From assembly GCF_001704415.2 (NCBI RefSeq), contig NC_030824.1:38993022-39057021 (forward strand): DNA of 64,000 bases. The letters run 5' to 3'. This stretch comes from Capra hircus. Lineage: Eukaryota > Chordata > Mammalia > Artiodactyla > Bovidae. The first letter of the stretch is position 1; every line of letters starts with the position of its first letter. The notes under the pieces were generated by a model, which worked only from the letters and a program-made list of their open reading frames with translations, made no database searches and was not told where the DNA came from. This document shows, one piece after another, positions 11,418-23,065 of the stretch. The translations under genes and the position numbers were made by a program.

Positions 11418-12520
11418 CAGTTCGGTTCAGTTCAGCTCAGTTCAATCGCTCAGTAGTCTCCGACTCTTTGCAACCCCATGAATTGCAACACGCCAGGCCT
11501 CCCTGTCCATCACCATCTCCCGGAGTTCACTCAGACTTACGTCCATCGAGTCCGTGATGCCATCCAGCCATCTCATCGTCGATCGTTCCCTTCTCCTCCT
11601 GCCCCCAGTCCCTCCCAGCATCAGAGTCTTTTCCAACGAGTCAACTCTTCTCATGAGGTGGCCAAAGTACTGGAGCTTCAGCTTTAGCATCATTCCTTCC
11701 AAAGAAATCCCAGGGCTGATCTCCTTCAGAATGGATTGATTGGATCTCCTTGCAGTCCAAGGGACTCTCAAGAGTCTTCTCCAACACCACAGTTCGAAAG
11801 CATCAATTCTTCGGTGCTCAGCCTTCTTCACAGTCCAACTCTCACATCCATACATGACCACTGGGAAAACCATAGCCCTGACTAGATGGACCTTAGTCGA
11901 CAGAGTAATGTCTCTGATTTTGAATAAACTATCTAGATTGGTCATAACTTTCCTCCCAAGGAGTAAGCGTCTTTTAATTTCATGGCTGCAGTCACCATCT
12001 GCAGTGATTTTGGAGCCCCCCAAAATAAAGTCTGACACTGTTTCTACTGTTTCCCCATCTATTTCCCATGAAGTGCTGGGACCAGATGCCATGATCTTCG
12101 TTTTCTGAATGTTGAGCTGTAAGCCAACTTTTTTGCTCTCCACTTTCACTTTCATCAAGAGGCTATTTAGTTCCTCTTCACTTTCTGCCATAAGGGTGGT
12201 GTCATCTGCATATCTGAGGTTATTGATATTTCTCCCAGTAATCTTGATTCCAGCTTGTGTTTCTTCCAACCCAGCATTTCTCATGATGTACTCTGCATAA
12301 TTTAAATAAGCAGGGTGACAATATACAGCCTCAACATACTCCTTTTCCTATTTGGAACCAGTCTGTTGTTCCATGTCCAGTTCTAACTGTTGCTTCCTGG
12401 CCTGCATACAGATTTCTCAAGAGGCAGGTCAGGTGGTCTGGTATTCCCATCTCTTGAAGAATTTTCCACAGTTTATTGTGATCCACACAGTCAAAGGCTT
12501 TGGCATAGTCAATAAAGCAG
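11418..12520 (-). mobile_element. BovB LINE, 3' half of a twin-primed insertion
   Basis: Sense BovB on the minus strand, from about motif A of the reverse transcriptase to the 3' end (CTGAACTGAACCGAACTGAT read on the minus strand). It meets an oppositely oriented BovB 5' segment at about 12520/12521. The whole unit 11418-13854 is bounded by perfect 14-bp direct repeats AGAATCAATGACAT at 11404-11417 and 13855-13868, so both halves arrived in one event. The geometry (5' segment inverted, its 5'-most end at the internal junction) is the one expected from twin priming. Confidence 0.95.
11442..12284 (-). pseudogene. BovB ORF remnant: RT YADD to C terminus, 280 codons open
   Basis: The longest open frame in the window. 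It starts at the internal Met of the MRNAGLEE segment, carries YADD (12201-12212), and runs through the RTE-type C-terminal domain to its natural stop after LLSD without a stop or frameshift. Upstream, near 12290-12300, a few bases are missing relative to the other copies, which shifts frame. The element therefore lacks an intact complete reverse transcriptase, and its endonuclease part lies inverted and separate at 12521-13854. The clean frame suggests a young insertion. Confidence 0.9.
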
Positions 12521-12800
12521 GTGGCTTCGCGCCTGAGGCCTGGGTCGGTGACCTTGAGGAGCCACCCCGAGCCAGAGGCCAGGGAAGGCAGCTAAGAGGA
12601 GCCACCCACGCCCGAGGCCAGGGCTGGCGGCCGGGAGGAGCAACCCAAGGAGTGGTGGTGCACAGGAGGGCCTAGAGGAGCTATTCCAAGTTGAAGGTCA
12701 GAAACGGTGGCAGTAAGGAGACACCCCTCGTCCAAGGTAAGGAGCAGCAGCTGTGCTTTGCTGGAGCAGCCGTGAAGAGATACCCCACGCCCAAGGTAAG
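12521..12800 (+). promoter_or_regulatory. GC-rich BovB 5' leader, putative promoter region
   Basis: A GC- and CpG-rich block in otherwise AT-rich DNA, with imperfectly repeated units starting GAGGAGCCACCC and containing GAGGCCAGGG, spaced about 39 bp. It lies at the extreme 5' end of the BovB transcript copy, where an internal promoter is expected. Promoter activity is inferred from position and composition only. Confidence 0.4.
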
Positions 12801-12988
12801 AGAAACCCAAGTAAGATGGTAGGTGTTGCAAGAGGGTATCAGAGGGCAGACACACTGAAACCATACTCACAGAAAACTAGTCAATCTAATCACACTAGGA
12901 CCACAGCCTTGTCTAACTCAATGAAACCAAGCCATACCTGCGGGGAAACCCAAGATGGGCAGGTCATGGTGGAGAGGTCTGACAGAAC

Positions 12989-13742
12989 GTGGTCCACTGG
13001 AGAAGGGAATGCAAACCACTTCAGCATTCTTGCCTTGAGAACCCCATGAACAGTATAAAAAGGCAAAACGATAGGATACCAAAAGAGGACGCCCCCAGGT
13101 CATTAGGTGCCCAATATGCTACTGGAGACCAGTGGAGAAATAACTTCAGAAAGAATGAAGGGATGGAGCCAAAGCAAAAACAATGCCCAGTTGTGGATGT
13201 GACTGGTGATAGAAGCAAGGTCCAATGCTGTAAAGAGCAATATTGCATAGGAACCTGGAATGTCAGGTCCATGAATCAAGGCAAATTGGAAGTGGTCAAA
13301 CAAGAGATGGCAAGGGTGACCGTTGACATTCTAGGAATCAGTGAACTAAAATGGACTGGAATGGGTGAATTTACCTCAGATGACCATTATATCTACTACT
13401 GCAGGCAGGAATCCCTCAGAAGAAATGGAGTAGCCATCATGGTCAACAAAAGAGTCTGAAATGCAGTACTTGGATGCAATCTCAAAAAACGACAGAATGA
13501 TCTCTGTTCATTTCCAAGGCAAACCATTCAATATCACAGTTATCCAAGTCTATGCCCCAACCAGTAACGCTGAGGAAACTGAAGTAGAACGGTTTTATGA
13601 AGACCTACAAGATCTTTTAGAAGTAACACCCCAAAAAGATGTCCTTTTCATTATAGGGGACTGGAATGCAAAAGTAGGAAGTCAAGAAACACCTGGAGTA
13701 ACAGGCAAATTTGTCCTCGGGATGCGGAATGAAGCAGGGTAA
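12989..13742 (+). pseudogene. BovB ORF remnant: AP endonuclease domain
   Basis: Two abutting open frames separated by a stop near 13457. The first contains CIGTWNVRSMNQGK and ISELKWTGMG, the Asn- and Glu-bearing motifs of exonuclease III-like endonucleases. The second contains QVYAPTSN and IIGDWNAKVG, the Asp/Asn motif. The SDH catalytic motif that ends the domain is absent because the segment stops first, so no active nuclease can be made. In a complete element this enzyme nicks target DNA for target-primed reverse transcription. Confidence 0.88.
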
Positions 13743-13868
13743 GGACTAATAGAGTTTTGCCAAGAAAATGCACTGCTCATAGCAAACACCCTCTTCCAAC
13801 AACACAGGAGAAGACTCTACACATGGACATCACCAGATGGTCAACACCGAAATCAGAATCAATGACAT

Positions 13869-14024
13869 ACCAATAGCTAAGTGCTAGCACTCACTTCTTG
13901 GTTTCTAACATTGTTCAATAAGGGGAACGAGACTCCTTGGAGAATGAGTGATTCTAGGACTGGGGTAGAAAATATACATGATGAAACTGAAGCATCTTGT
14001 AATGCTAGAAACAGAAAGTGTTTG

Positions 14025-14057
<33 letters not shown>

Positions 14058-14945
14058 CACACAGATGAGATCTATCAAAAGGAACCAGGAGCCAACTGTT
14101 AAGCTTCTAATGGCTAAAACTAGAACAATTTAACAACAAAATAAAGTAGTATTAGATTATAACTCAGTGTAAACAATGAATATTCATGAGTTCATATTGA
14201 TATAAATAAGTGAACGAATGAATAATAAATTGGAGACAAATCTCCTGTGAGGAAGAATTCCAAATAATGTGTGTAGATACTGTGCCCTCAAGGAGGTGAA
14301 GCATAACTCTCCACTCCTTCCATGAGGGCTGCACATAGTGGCTTCCTTCCAAAGAAGACTGTGGGATGGTGAAGAGAGGGACAGCAACCTTTCAATGGAG
14401 AAACATTGCCTTTCCCAGGTGCTTAAGACCAATATTAAAGAGATCATTCATGTATCTTTGATAAGGTCTGATGAAAATGGTACTTTACTTCTGTGATCTT
14501 CCTCTTCCAACTCCATAACCCTATTATAACCATGAGGAAAAAACATCAGACCACTTCTTACTCAGAGACATTCTTCAAAATAACTAACCAGTGCCCCTCA
14601 AGCTGTCAAGGTCATCAAAGACAAGGAATGAACATCTGAGAAACTACCACAGCCATGAGGAGCCTCAGGGTACACAGGAGTAAACGTAGGGTGGTGTCCT
14701 AGATGGAATCCTGGAACACAAAAAGAATATTAGGCAAAAACTAATCTGAATAAATTATGGATTTTAGTTCATAATAACATGAATATTGGCTTAATTGTAA
14801 CAGAAGTATTATATTAATGTAAGATATTACTAATAAGGGGAAATGGGTACAGAAATATGGGAACTCTCTTTGATCCTTACAATTTTCTATAAATCAAAAG
14901 CTGTGCTAAGGTAAAACATGTATTTAAAAATAATTTAATTTTCAA
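13869..14945 (+). mobile_element. Probable old L1 3' UTR, right part
   Basis: Matches remembered old L1 3' UTR text: AGCTAAGTGCTAGCACTCAC, GATTCTAGGACTGGGGTAG, AATGGTACTTTACTTCTGTG, CTGTCAAGGTCATCAAAGAC and a final GGGAACTCTCTTTGATCC followed by an A-rich end near 14935. Read with 10818-11403 it suggests one old L1 3' UTR split by the BovB. Exact family uncertain. Confidence 0.5.
14027..14055. repeat. (AC)n microsatellite
   Basis: Uninterrupted AC dinucleotides for 29 bases, followed by ATGCACACAG. Confidence 0.97.
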
Positions 14946-15916
14946 CTCTTCAGTAAAACAATACCAAACAAAATAATATTGTCCCTTTCAATATGGGTCA
15001 GGAATTCTGTAAGTCAATTCACTGTGATAACAAGCTATGCAATGCATATTAATACAAAAAGAGAACACTGTACGTGTAGTACATCTCTCTAATTCAAACT
15101 AATTCTTAAATCTCAAAGGGATTAAAACCAGAAGATACTGTCTGGATGGTAACACAGAGGAGTGTGGAAACATCTGGATGGTCATTTTCTGTCTTTTTAG
15201 ATTCAATCTCTAAAAATGAATGCCTGAAGATTTCAAAGCAAAATAGTGTTAAAACATTCTGAATACAAAAACATAATTAATACATTAAAATGAAAGGGTT
15301 CTAGTTCTGATAGAAAAGCATACCAATGATAATACTTGTTATTGAAACCTAATCTTTAATGATAAAAAACACCTTTGTAATTCAGGCCTGTAAGCTATTT
15401 CTTTCATTAGTGAAATCCTTTGAATGCTTGAAATAATTGAGTGTTCAGAAGCCAGCAACTCAAATTGAAGTTAGAAGTGTTGTTTATACAGGTGGTTTGC
15501 CTACTGGGAGTCAAAATTCTTACTTCTGTTGTCCTTATCAATTATTCTGAGACTTTGTCTGTTTGGTGTCTGCCAGTTTTTACAGCAACAGAAGTCTCTT
15601 TTTAAAAATTGCTGACATAACATATATTAAATTATCCTGAGTAACATTCTGTTTCCAAATTTAAAAAATCAAGAGTGGAGGAAAATGCTTGGATGATTAA
15701 ATATTAAGTCAGTTTTATGATTCTCTCAGATTTAAATATTTTAAAATGTGTCAACTAAATTAATAAGAAATGAAGACCTTAGAAGTATGAGGCTCACCTG
15801 AAACACAGTAAAATTATTGTCAATATTGTCAGCTATGAGCTCAAGAGCTTAGAATCAATCAATCCAGACATTAAAAAAAGAGAAAAAAAATTAAGTGCTG
15901 GATATGAGAAGTAACT
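14946..15916. other. Intergenic stretch, nothing recognised
   Basis: AT-rich; no open frame with coding character and no nameable repeat. Confidence 0.5.
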
Positions 15917-16133
15917 GGGCTTCCCAGGTGGCTCAGTGGTAAAGAATCTGCCTGCCAAGCAGGAGACTCTGGTTGGATCCCTGAGCTGGGAAGATCCTCT
16001 GGAGAGAAGGAAATGGCAACCCACTCCAGCATTCTTGCCTGGGAAATCCCATGGACAGAGGAGCCTGGTGGTTTACAGTCCACGGCATCTCAAAGAGTCA
16101 GACATGACTAAGCGGCTAAACAGCAGCAGCAGC
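15917..16133 (+). mobile_element. Bov-tA SINE
   Basis: Sense Bov-tA: GGCTTCCCAGGTGGCTCAG head, B-box-like GGTTGGATCC, Bov-A body, and a CAGCAGCAGCAGCAG tail. AGAAGT occurs at both edges and may be a short TSD. Confidence 0.93.
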
Positions 16134-17680
16134 AGAAGTGGTCATAACTTCTACTAGTACAGATGGTCAGCATTGACCTTCAGGAGTGTAAACTTCCATC
16201 TCAGTTACCCACATGTCTCTGGTGGGGGAACTTCTACCTTCCTCTGCTACTTATACAAAAGAAAGAAGGTGAACTTCAGAAGCAAACATTCAGAATTACC
16301 ACATACAAGACAAGAAGGCAGGGGAAATCCAACCATCTCTGGATACTCCAGCCAGGCACGCATACCTCTGCCAGAAGAGGGGGAGGGGAACTAGGTCCAA
16401 GAGCTTCCAAGGCAGGTGAGCCTGTATAGGACTTATGACTAATTTTTTTTTAATTGAGAGCCCTAAATCCTGGAAGTGTCTCATTCTCATCAACTCCTGT
16501 GATAATAACTCTAAGTACACAGGATTTTCCCAAGAGGAAAACGTTTATGGGTTTTATTTCAGAAGCTGGAGGCTTCAGACTGCTTTCTTATTGGGTTGGC
16601 AGCTGAGTTGGTCTGAAGAGAATAGTAAAAGTTCAGAGGTGCATCAGTACAAAAGAGGAGTGAACCAAAATCACAAATCAGAGGCGGAGCTTCCTGTCAC
16701 TTCATTCTTATTCTGAAACCATACTCACTGAGCAAGTTAGTGGATACAGCATAGCTCCCCCAAAGGAACAGCAGCAGGGAGAGAATGTTCTGGTATGAGG
16801 ATTCGAGTGCCTGGTCCCCACATTGTAAATGAATAAATCAGGGCTTTGACTTTTAAAATCAGTCTCTCGAGCTTATTTAATATCACTAGGCCCTTTAGAA
16901 ATAGACAACTAGGTTTCAAAATCTGGAAGGGCTGAGGGCCAGACTTGGAGCCAGGCAAATCTACCAAGGTAATGAGACTCTAAGAGGTCTGTTGGAAGGC
17001 AGCCTGCGGGCATGCCCCAGCAACACTGCCTCGGTTTGGGCCAAGTCTGATCATTTTTCCAAGGTGAACTCTGCAATGGGCACTTTGTAATAACAAAAAA
17101 TTAAAATAATACCATTCATTTGTGCAGCTTGCTGTGGTTTAAAACATGTTTTTATAGAGATGCTCACATTCAATGAAGCAAGTTTTTCAGCATATTTATT
17201 GTTCCACTCATTTTGCAGATGAAGAAAATAAAACTCGGATGGGTATCAGGTGCCTTTACATTTCCTCCCATGTTAGAATTTTTTCCTTCAAAAATACTAC
17301 CCTCTGGAAGGAAGTGTGAGCGGAAGGTGTTCCTGATGTTAGGACTGTTCTGTTTATTGACAAGGATGCTGATTACACAGGTGTGTTCAATAGATGAAAA
17401 TTCATCAATCTATATACCTGTGAAATGCACATTCTTATTAGACAATTATACTTTAAAAAGCGAATGTTTAAATAAAATGGCTACAAGAGAAAAATACTAA
17501 TGCTTCTATTGTTGTTTTATGTAACTTTTAAAAAAAGTTCTTAAGCTTAAGATTGTCAGTAAGCTTGCCAGCAAACTTTTAGCAAAATTTGATCTGATAT
17601 AGTAATTAATCCCTTTCTCCTAAGTAACTTTAAATCATTATATACAATGGTGCCACAAAATTGCAAACTCTTGGCTATTT
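16134..17680. other. Intergenic stretch, no gene recognised
   Basis: Short open frames at 16163-16429 and 16435-16716 have no recognisable domain and no paired splice context. A TTTTGCAGATGAAGAAA segment near 17212 resembles a MIR core, but it is too short to call. Confidence 0.4.
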
Positions 17681-18053
17681 AAAACCACTAGACTTTTCAG
17701 GTATGACCTAAATCAAATTGCTTACAGTTATACAGTGGAAGTGACAAATAGATTCCGGGATTAGATCTGATAGACAGAGTGCCTGAAGAACTATAGACAG
17801 AGGTTCGTGACATTGTACAGAGGCAGTGATCAAGACCATCCCCAAGAAAAAGAAATGCAAAAAGGCAAAATGGTTGTCTGAGGAAGTCTTATAAATAACA
17901 AAGAAAGAAGAGAAACAAAAGGCAAAGGAGAAAAGCATATTTAGAACTCTGAATGCAGAGCTCTAAAGAATAGCAAGGAGAGATAAGAAAGGCTTCCTCA
18001 GTGATCAATGCAAATAAATAGAGAAAAACAATAATATGGGAATGACTAGAGAT
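17681..18053 (+). mobile_element. Older BovB LINE, left part (split by younger BovB)
   Basis: BovB from the endonuclease-RT linker (AGGTATGACCTAAATCAAAT onward) to GACTAGAGAT. Reading frames are broken by stops and small indels. The element resumes at 19061. Confidence 0.93.
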
Positions 18054-19060
18054 AACAGACCACCCGACCTGCCTCTTGAGAAACCTGTATGCAGGTCAGG
18101 AAACAAGAGTTAGAACTGGACATGGAACAACAGACTGGTTCCAAATAGGAAAAGGAGTACGACAAGGCTGTATACTGTCACCCTACTTATTTAAATTATG
18201 CAGAGTACATCATGAGAAATGCTGGGCTGGAAGAAGCACAAGCTGGAATCAACATTGCCGGGAGAAATATCAATAACCTCAGATATGCAGATGACACAAC
18301 TCTTATGGCAGAAGGTGAAGAGGAACTAAAAAACCTCTTGATGAAAGTGAAAGGGGAGAGTGAAAAAGTTGGCTTAAAGCTCAACATTCAGAAAACAAAG
18401 ATCATGGCATCTGGTCCCATCACTTCATGGGAAATAGATGGGGAAACAGTGAAAACAGTGTCAGACTTTATTTTTGGGGGCTCCAAAATCACTGCAGATG
18501 GTGACTGCAGCCATGAAATTAAAAGACACTTACTCCTTGGAAGGAAAGTTATGACCAACCTAGATAGCATATTCAAAAGCAGAGACATTACTTTGTCAAC
18601 AAAGGTCAGTCTAGTCAAGGCTATGGTTTTTCCAGTGGTCATGTATGGATGTTAGAGTCAGACTATGAAGAAGGCTGAGCCCCGAAGAATTGATGCTTTT
18701 GAACTGTGGTGTTGGAGAAGACTCTTGCGAGTCCCTTGGACTGCAAGATCCAACCAGTTCATTCTAAAGGAGATCAATCCTGGGTGTTCATTGGAAGGAC
18801 TGATGCTGAAGCTGAAACTCTAATACTTTGGCCACCTCATGCTAAGAGTTGACTTATTGGAAAAGACTCTGATGCTGGGAGGGATTGGGGGCAAGAGGAG
18901 AAGGGGATGACAGAGGATGAGATCGCTGGATGGCATCACTGACTCAATGGGCGTGAGTTTGAGTGAACTCTGGGAGTTTGTGATGAACAGGGAGGCCTGG
19001 CGTGCTGCAATTAATGGGGTCACAAAGAGCTGGACATTACTGAGCTACTGAAATGAACTG
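18054..19060 (+). mobile_element. Younger BovB LINE nested in older BovB
   Basis: A 5'-truncated BovB of about 1.0 kb from the RT to the 3' end, inserted in the older copy between GACTAGAGAT and CTCTTC. AGAGAT at 18048-18053 and 19061-19066 is the target-site duplication. YADD lies at 18284-18295. Confidence 0.93.
18212..18655 (+). pseudogene. BovB ORF remnant: RT YADD region, 147 codons
   Basis: Open from MRNAGLEE through NNLRYADDTTLMAEG and the QKTKIMASG segment to FPVVMYGC, where a TGT-to-TAG-type change ends it at 18653-18655. Beyond this the C-terminal domain is still readable but has further breaks, including a lost base run near 18747. Non-functional. Confidence 0.85.
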
Positions 19061-20790
19061 AGAGATCTCTTCAAAATAATTAGAGATACCAAGGGAAAAT
19101 TTTAGGCAAAAATGGGCACAATAAGGATTGAAACAGTATGGACCTAACAGAAGCAGAAGATATTAAGAAAAGGTGGCAATGAAACACAGAAGAACTATAC
19201 AAAAAAAGATCTGCAAGACTCAGATAACGATGATGGTGTGATCACTCACCTAGAGCAAGATCCTGGAGTTTGAAGTCAAGAGGGCCTTAGAAAGCATCAC
19301 TGCAAACAAAGCTACGGAGATGATGGAATTCCAGTTGAGCTATTTCAAATCCTAAGAGATGATCCTTTGAAAGTGCTGCACTCAATATGCCAGCAAATTT
19401 GGAAAACTCAGCAGTGGCCACAGGTCTAGAGAAGATCAGTTTTCATTCCAATCCCAAAGAAAGACAATGCCAAAGAATTCCCAAACTACCAAACAATTGC
19501 ACTCATCTCACATGCTAGTAAAGTAATGCTCAAAATTGTCTAAGCCAGGCTACAGCAATACGTGAACCTTGTACTTCCAGATGTTCAAGCTGGTTTTAGA
19601 AAAGGCAGAGGAACCAGAGATCAAATGCCAACATCCATTGGATCATAGGAAAAGCAAGAGAGTTCCAGGAAAAATCTACTTCTGCTTTACTGACCACGCT
19701 AAAACGTTTGACTGTGTGAATCACAACAATTCGTGGAAATTTTTTAAAGAAATGGAAATACCAGAACACCTTACCTGCCTCCTGAGAAATCTGTATGCAG
19801 GTCAAGAAGAAATAGAAACAGACATGTAACAAGGAACTGGATCCAAATTGGGAAAGAAGTACATCAAGGCTGTATATTGTCACCACATATTGTCACCCTG
19901 CTCATTTAACTTATATGTGGAGTACATCATGCGAAATGCTGGGCTGGATGAAGCATAAACTGGAATCAATATTGTTGGGAGAAGTATCAATAACCTCAGA
20001 TATGCAGATGACACCACCCTTATGGCAGAAAGCAAAGAACTAAAGGGCCTCTTGATGAAAGTGAAAGAGAAGAGTGAAAAAGTTGGCTTAAAACTGAACA
20101 TTCAAAAATCGAAGATCATGGCATCCAGGCCCATTACTTCATGGCAAATAGATGGGGAAACAATGGACACAGTGAGAGACTTTATTTTCTTGGGCTCCAA
20201 AATCACTGAAGATGGTGATCGCAGCCAAGAAATTAAAAGACACTTGCTCCTTGGAAGAAAAGCAATGACAAGAAAACATAGACAGCATATTCAAAAGTAG
20301 AGACATTACTTTGTTAACGAAGGTCCTTCTAGTCAAAAAAAAATTTTTTTTTTCCAATAGTAATGTATTGATGTGAGAAGTGGACCATAAAGAAAGTTCA
20401 GCACTGAAGAACTGATGCTTTTGAACCGTGGTGTTGGAGAAGACTCTTGAGAGTCCCTTGAACTGAAAGGAGATCAAGCCAGTCAATCCTAAAGGAAATC
20501 AGCTCTGAATATTCATTGGAAGAACTGGCGCTGAAGCTGAAGCTCCAATACTATGGCCACCTGATGTGAAGAGCTAACTCATTTGAAAAGATCCTGATGC
20601 TGGGAAAGATTGAAGACAGGAGAAGGGGATAAGAGGGGATGAGACGGTTGGATGGCATCACTGACTTGATGGGCATGAGTTTGAGCAAGCTCTGGGAGTT
20701 GGTAAAGGACAGGGAAGCCTGGCATGCTGCAGTCCACAGGGTCGCAAAGAGTTGGACACAACTGAGCGACTGAACTGAGCTGAGCTGAAT
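19061..20790 (+). mobile_element. Older BovB LINE, right part
   Basis: Continues the older copy from AGATCTCTTC through the whole reverse transcriptase, YADD at 20001-20012, to the 3' end near 20790. It shows many substitutions, stops, an A/T-rich expansion near 20335-20355 and a small direct duplication of ATTGTCACC at about 19877-19900. It belongs to an older sequence type than most other copies: TCATGGCAAATAGATGGGG and GGAAATCAG replace the younger GGGAAATAGATGG and GGAGATCAG. Confidence 0.93.
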
Positions 20791-22083
20791 GAAGAGTAGG
20801 AGAAACGAATGTGGCTCTATATCTACCAGTATGTATTTGAAGAAGCTGATAAAACTTATGAATAAATAGGCTCAAAAATCACGTTAAAGTTCTTAAGAAT
20901 CCATTGAACTTAGCAAATTGCACTTACAATTGATAAATTAATTATTCACAGTTGTTTTTCCAAGAGTCTGATGACCTTGCAGATTAAGGTTTGTGTAGGG
21001 ATGGGTAGGGAGATGCGGGAATTGAGGTGAAGCAGCTAACGGAATGCATATGTTACTGAATTAAACTAGAGGGAAAGTACAGTGGGATTTTCAAGGCAAG
21101 AGTACTGGTGTGGGTTGCCATTTCCTTCTCCAATGGAATAGGATAGGAAGGTCAACTCACATGCCCACTTCCTATGTCTGAGGTAACTCACAGAGGAGAA
21201 TTATAAATCCTCTCACTATTTCCACTTCATTTGTAAAGACTAGTCTGGAAACACCCAACACAGAGAGGTGATCTGGCCTCAGATATTGGAAACTGTAAAC
21301 ATATCTGCTGGGTCTTTTTAAAATAAGCAATGAATACCAGACTCTGGAGAAAGTATGGCTCCATCCAGAAGTTTGAGGCTGTTCCACACTGACAGCCAAA
21401 GTCTCACTAAATCTGCTTGAAAAAGTAGTCTTAAATTTAAGTAAATACATAATTAAAAAAAAAATCAGAGAGCAGGACTGCCTGAGGAAGTGACATTTTG
21501 GGTATCACTGTAAATGAGTAGAATTCAGCATTTGAATTAAAAGGGAACCACGTTTCACGCTTATAAGTAGGAGGTGAAGATGACCCCAGAGCACACTCCT
21601 CTTCTAAAGAGGGTAAATTTCTGATTACAAAAAAATAAGTTTCAAATAAGGCAACCTATAAAAACAACCTCTTTTATAAAGTCTAACTCTTTGGATTCTT
21701 TCCCTTGTGTTGGCAGTGCTACGAAACAGATTGTAAAACCTTTTGCCTCTCTCTCATCTTATGTTTGGAGGAAAGAGTCTTTCTTAGTCTCAGGTGGCTT
21801 TGCAGCCACCATACAAACCCCAGACAAAGCTCCCCATAAGAGTCTCTAGGAAAGGAAAATAATTCTTCCCTCTTGGTGACAATTCTATGCTTAAGGAAAC
21901 AATACCATCAGAAGCTAACAAAATAAACACTGTGACTTTTCAAGAAAACCACCTGTAAATGCCCATTGGATTCACTTAGTATTTGATCCTAGGTCTCTGC
22001 TCTATTTTTCTAGACAAGGAGTATCCTAACATTCACTGTAGGAAACTTGTCCTGAGTTTTACAAAGCAGACATAAAATGCATG

Positions 22084-22086
<3 letters not shown>
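20791..22086. other. Intergenic stretch with one SINE scrap
   Basis: No gene seen. Apart from the Bov-A scrap at 21082-21136 I recognise no repeat. Confidence 0.45.
21082..21136 (-). mobile_element. Bov-A monomer fragment
   Basis: About 55 bp of antisense Bov-A body: TTCAAGGCAAGAGTACTGG followed by the TTGCCATTTCCTTCTCCAAT segment. No tRNA head or tail. Confidence 0.8.

Positions 22087-22121
<35 letters not shown>
22087..22121. repeat. (TG)n microsatellite
   Basis: About 17 uninterrupted TG dinucleotides. Confidence 0.97.
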
Positions 22122-22122
<1 letters not shown>

Positions 22123-22370
22123 TTTATCTGATAACCCCAAATGATTCAAGTCAAGACACATCCCTCTTCCTCTTCTATTTTAATAGTATGAAAACAGTGA
22201 AAATGCATAAGGAGGAGTCTTACAGAGCACTAGTTTCTGAGCCAGGAAGCCTGCAGTCAATGTTCAAACCTTCAGACCCTACTCTGAGCAATCAGTTACA
22301 CCAATTAGTAAAGATAAATCCCCTTGTATTAGTACTAGGACACAAAATTGTGGAAAGTAAAGATAGTTGG

Positions 22371-22956
22371 AAAATCACTGCAGACGGTGATTGCAGCCAT
22401 GAAATTAAAAGACTGTTACTCCTTGGAAGAAAAGTTATGACCAACCTAGATAGCATATTCAAAAGCAGAGACATTACTTTGCCGACTAAGGTCTGTCTAG
22501 TCAAGGCTATGGTTTTTCAGTGGTCAGGTATGGATGTAAGAGTTGGACTGTGAAGAAGGCTGAGCACCGAAGAATTGATGCTTCTGAACTGTGGTGTTGG
22601 AGAAGACTCTTGAGAGTCCCTTGGACTGCAAGGAGATCCAACCAGTCCATTCTGAAGATCAACCCTGGGATTTCCTTGGAAGGAATGATGCTAAAGCTGA
22701 AACTCCAGTACTTTGGCCACCTCATGTGAAGAGTTGACTCATTGGAAAAGACTCTGATGCTGGGAGGGATTGGGGGCAGGAGGAGAAGGGGACGACAGGA
22801 TGAGATGGCTGGATGGCATCACTGACTTGATGGACGTGAGTTTGAGTGAACTCCAGGAGTTGGTGATGGACAGGGAGGCCTGGCGTGCTGCGATTCATGG
22901 GGTTGCAAAGAGTTGGAGACGACTGAGCGACTGAACTGAACTGAACTGAACTGAAC
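22371..22956 (+). mobile_element. BovB LINE, 3' fragment
   Basis: BovB C-terminal coding region and 3' end, beginning at AAAATCACTGCAG and ending in five CTGAA-type pentamers. The upstream 250 bp between the TG repeat and this copy show nothing I can name. An open frame crossing from the microsatellite into BovB is fortuitous. Confidence 0.95.
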
Positions 22957-23065
22957 TATGTTACCTATTATTTTTTATGCCAGTGATACCTACCAAAAGA
23001 AAACAATCCTGAGGAAAAGGAATATAACAAATGCATTCAAGGCATAACTAGCAACAGAGTAAGGA

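Larger units (their letters stand above)
12521..13854 (+). mobile_element. BovB LINE, inverted 5' half (leader and endonuclease)
   Basis: BovB 5' region in the orientation opposite to its 3' half. It begins in the GC-rich 5' leader, passes through the GAGAAGGGAATG and CATGAACAGTA segments just before the ORF, and covers most of the AP endonuclease domain, stopping near the CCGAAATCAG segment. The last bases overlap the right TSD by AG, a microhomology that fits internal priming. Compared with the 3' half, about 1 kb between endonuclease and RT motif A is missing. Confidence 0.95.

Noticed and set aside
11740..12108. 122-codon plus-strand frame, repeated at several loci (for example 5465-5833 on the minus strand)
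   Set aside because: Antisense shadow of the BovB C-terminal coding region; it recurs only because BovB recurs.
12352..12675. 107-codon frame rich in Gly, Ala and Arg
   Set aside because: It crosses the head-to-head BovB junction into the GC-rich leader; composition-driven.
14027..14055. Regular repeats that might suggest a CRISPR-like array here and at 22087-22121
   Set aside because: Plain dinucleotide microsatellites in a mammalian genome, with no spacers.
16163..16716. Overlapping frames of 70-93 codons that might be exons
   Set aside because: No paired splice sites, no domain and no frame consistency could be argued.
22077..22553. 158-codon open frame on the plus strand
   Set aside because: It joins a TG microsatellite, unrelated sequence and a BovB fragment by chance; no start context or domain supports it.
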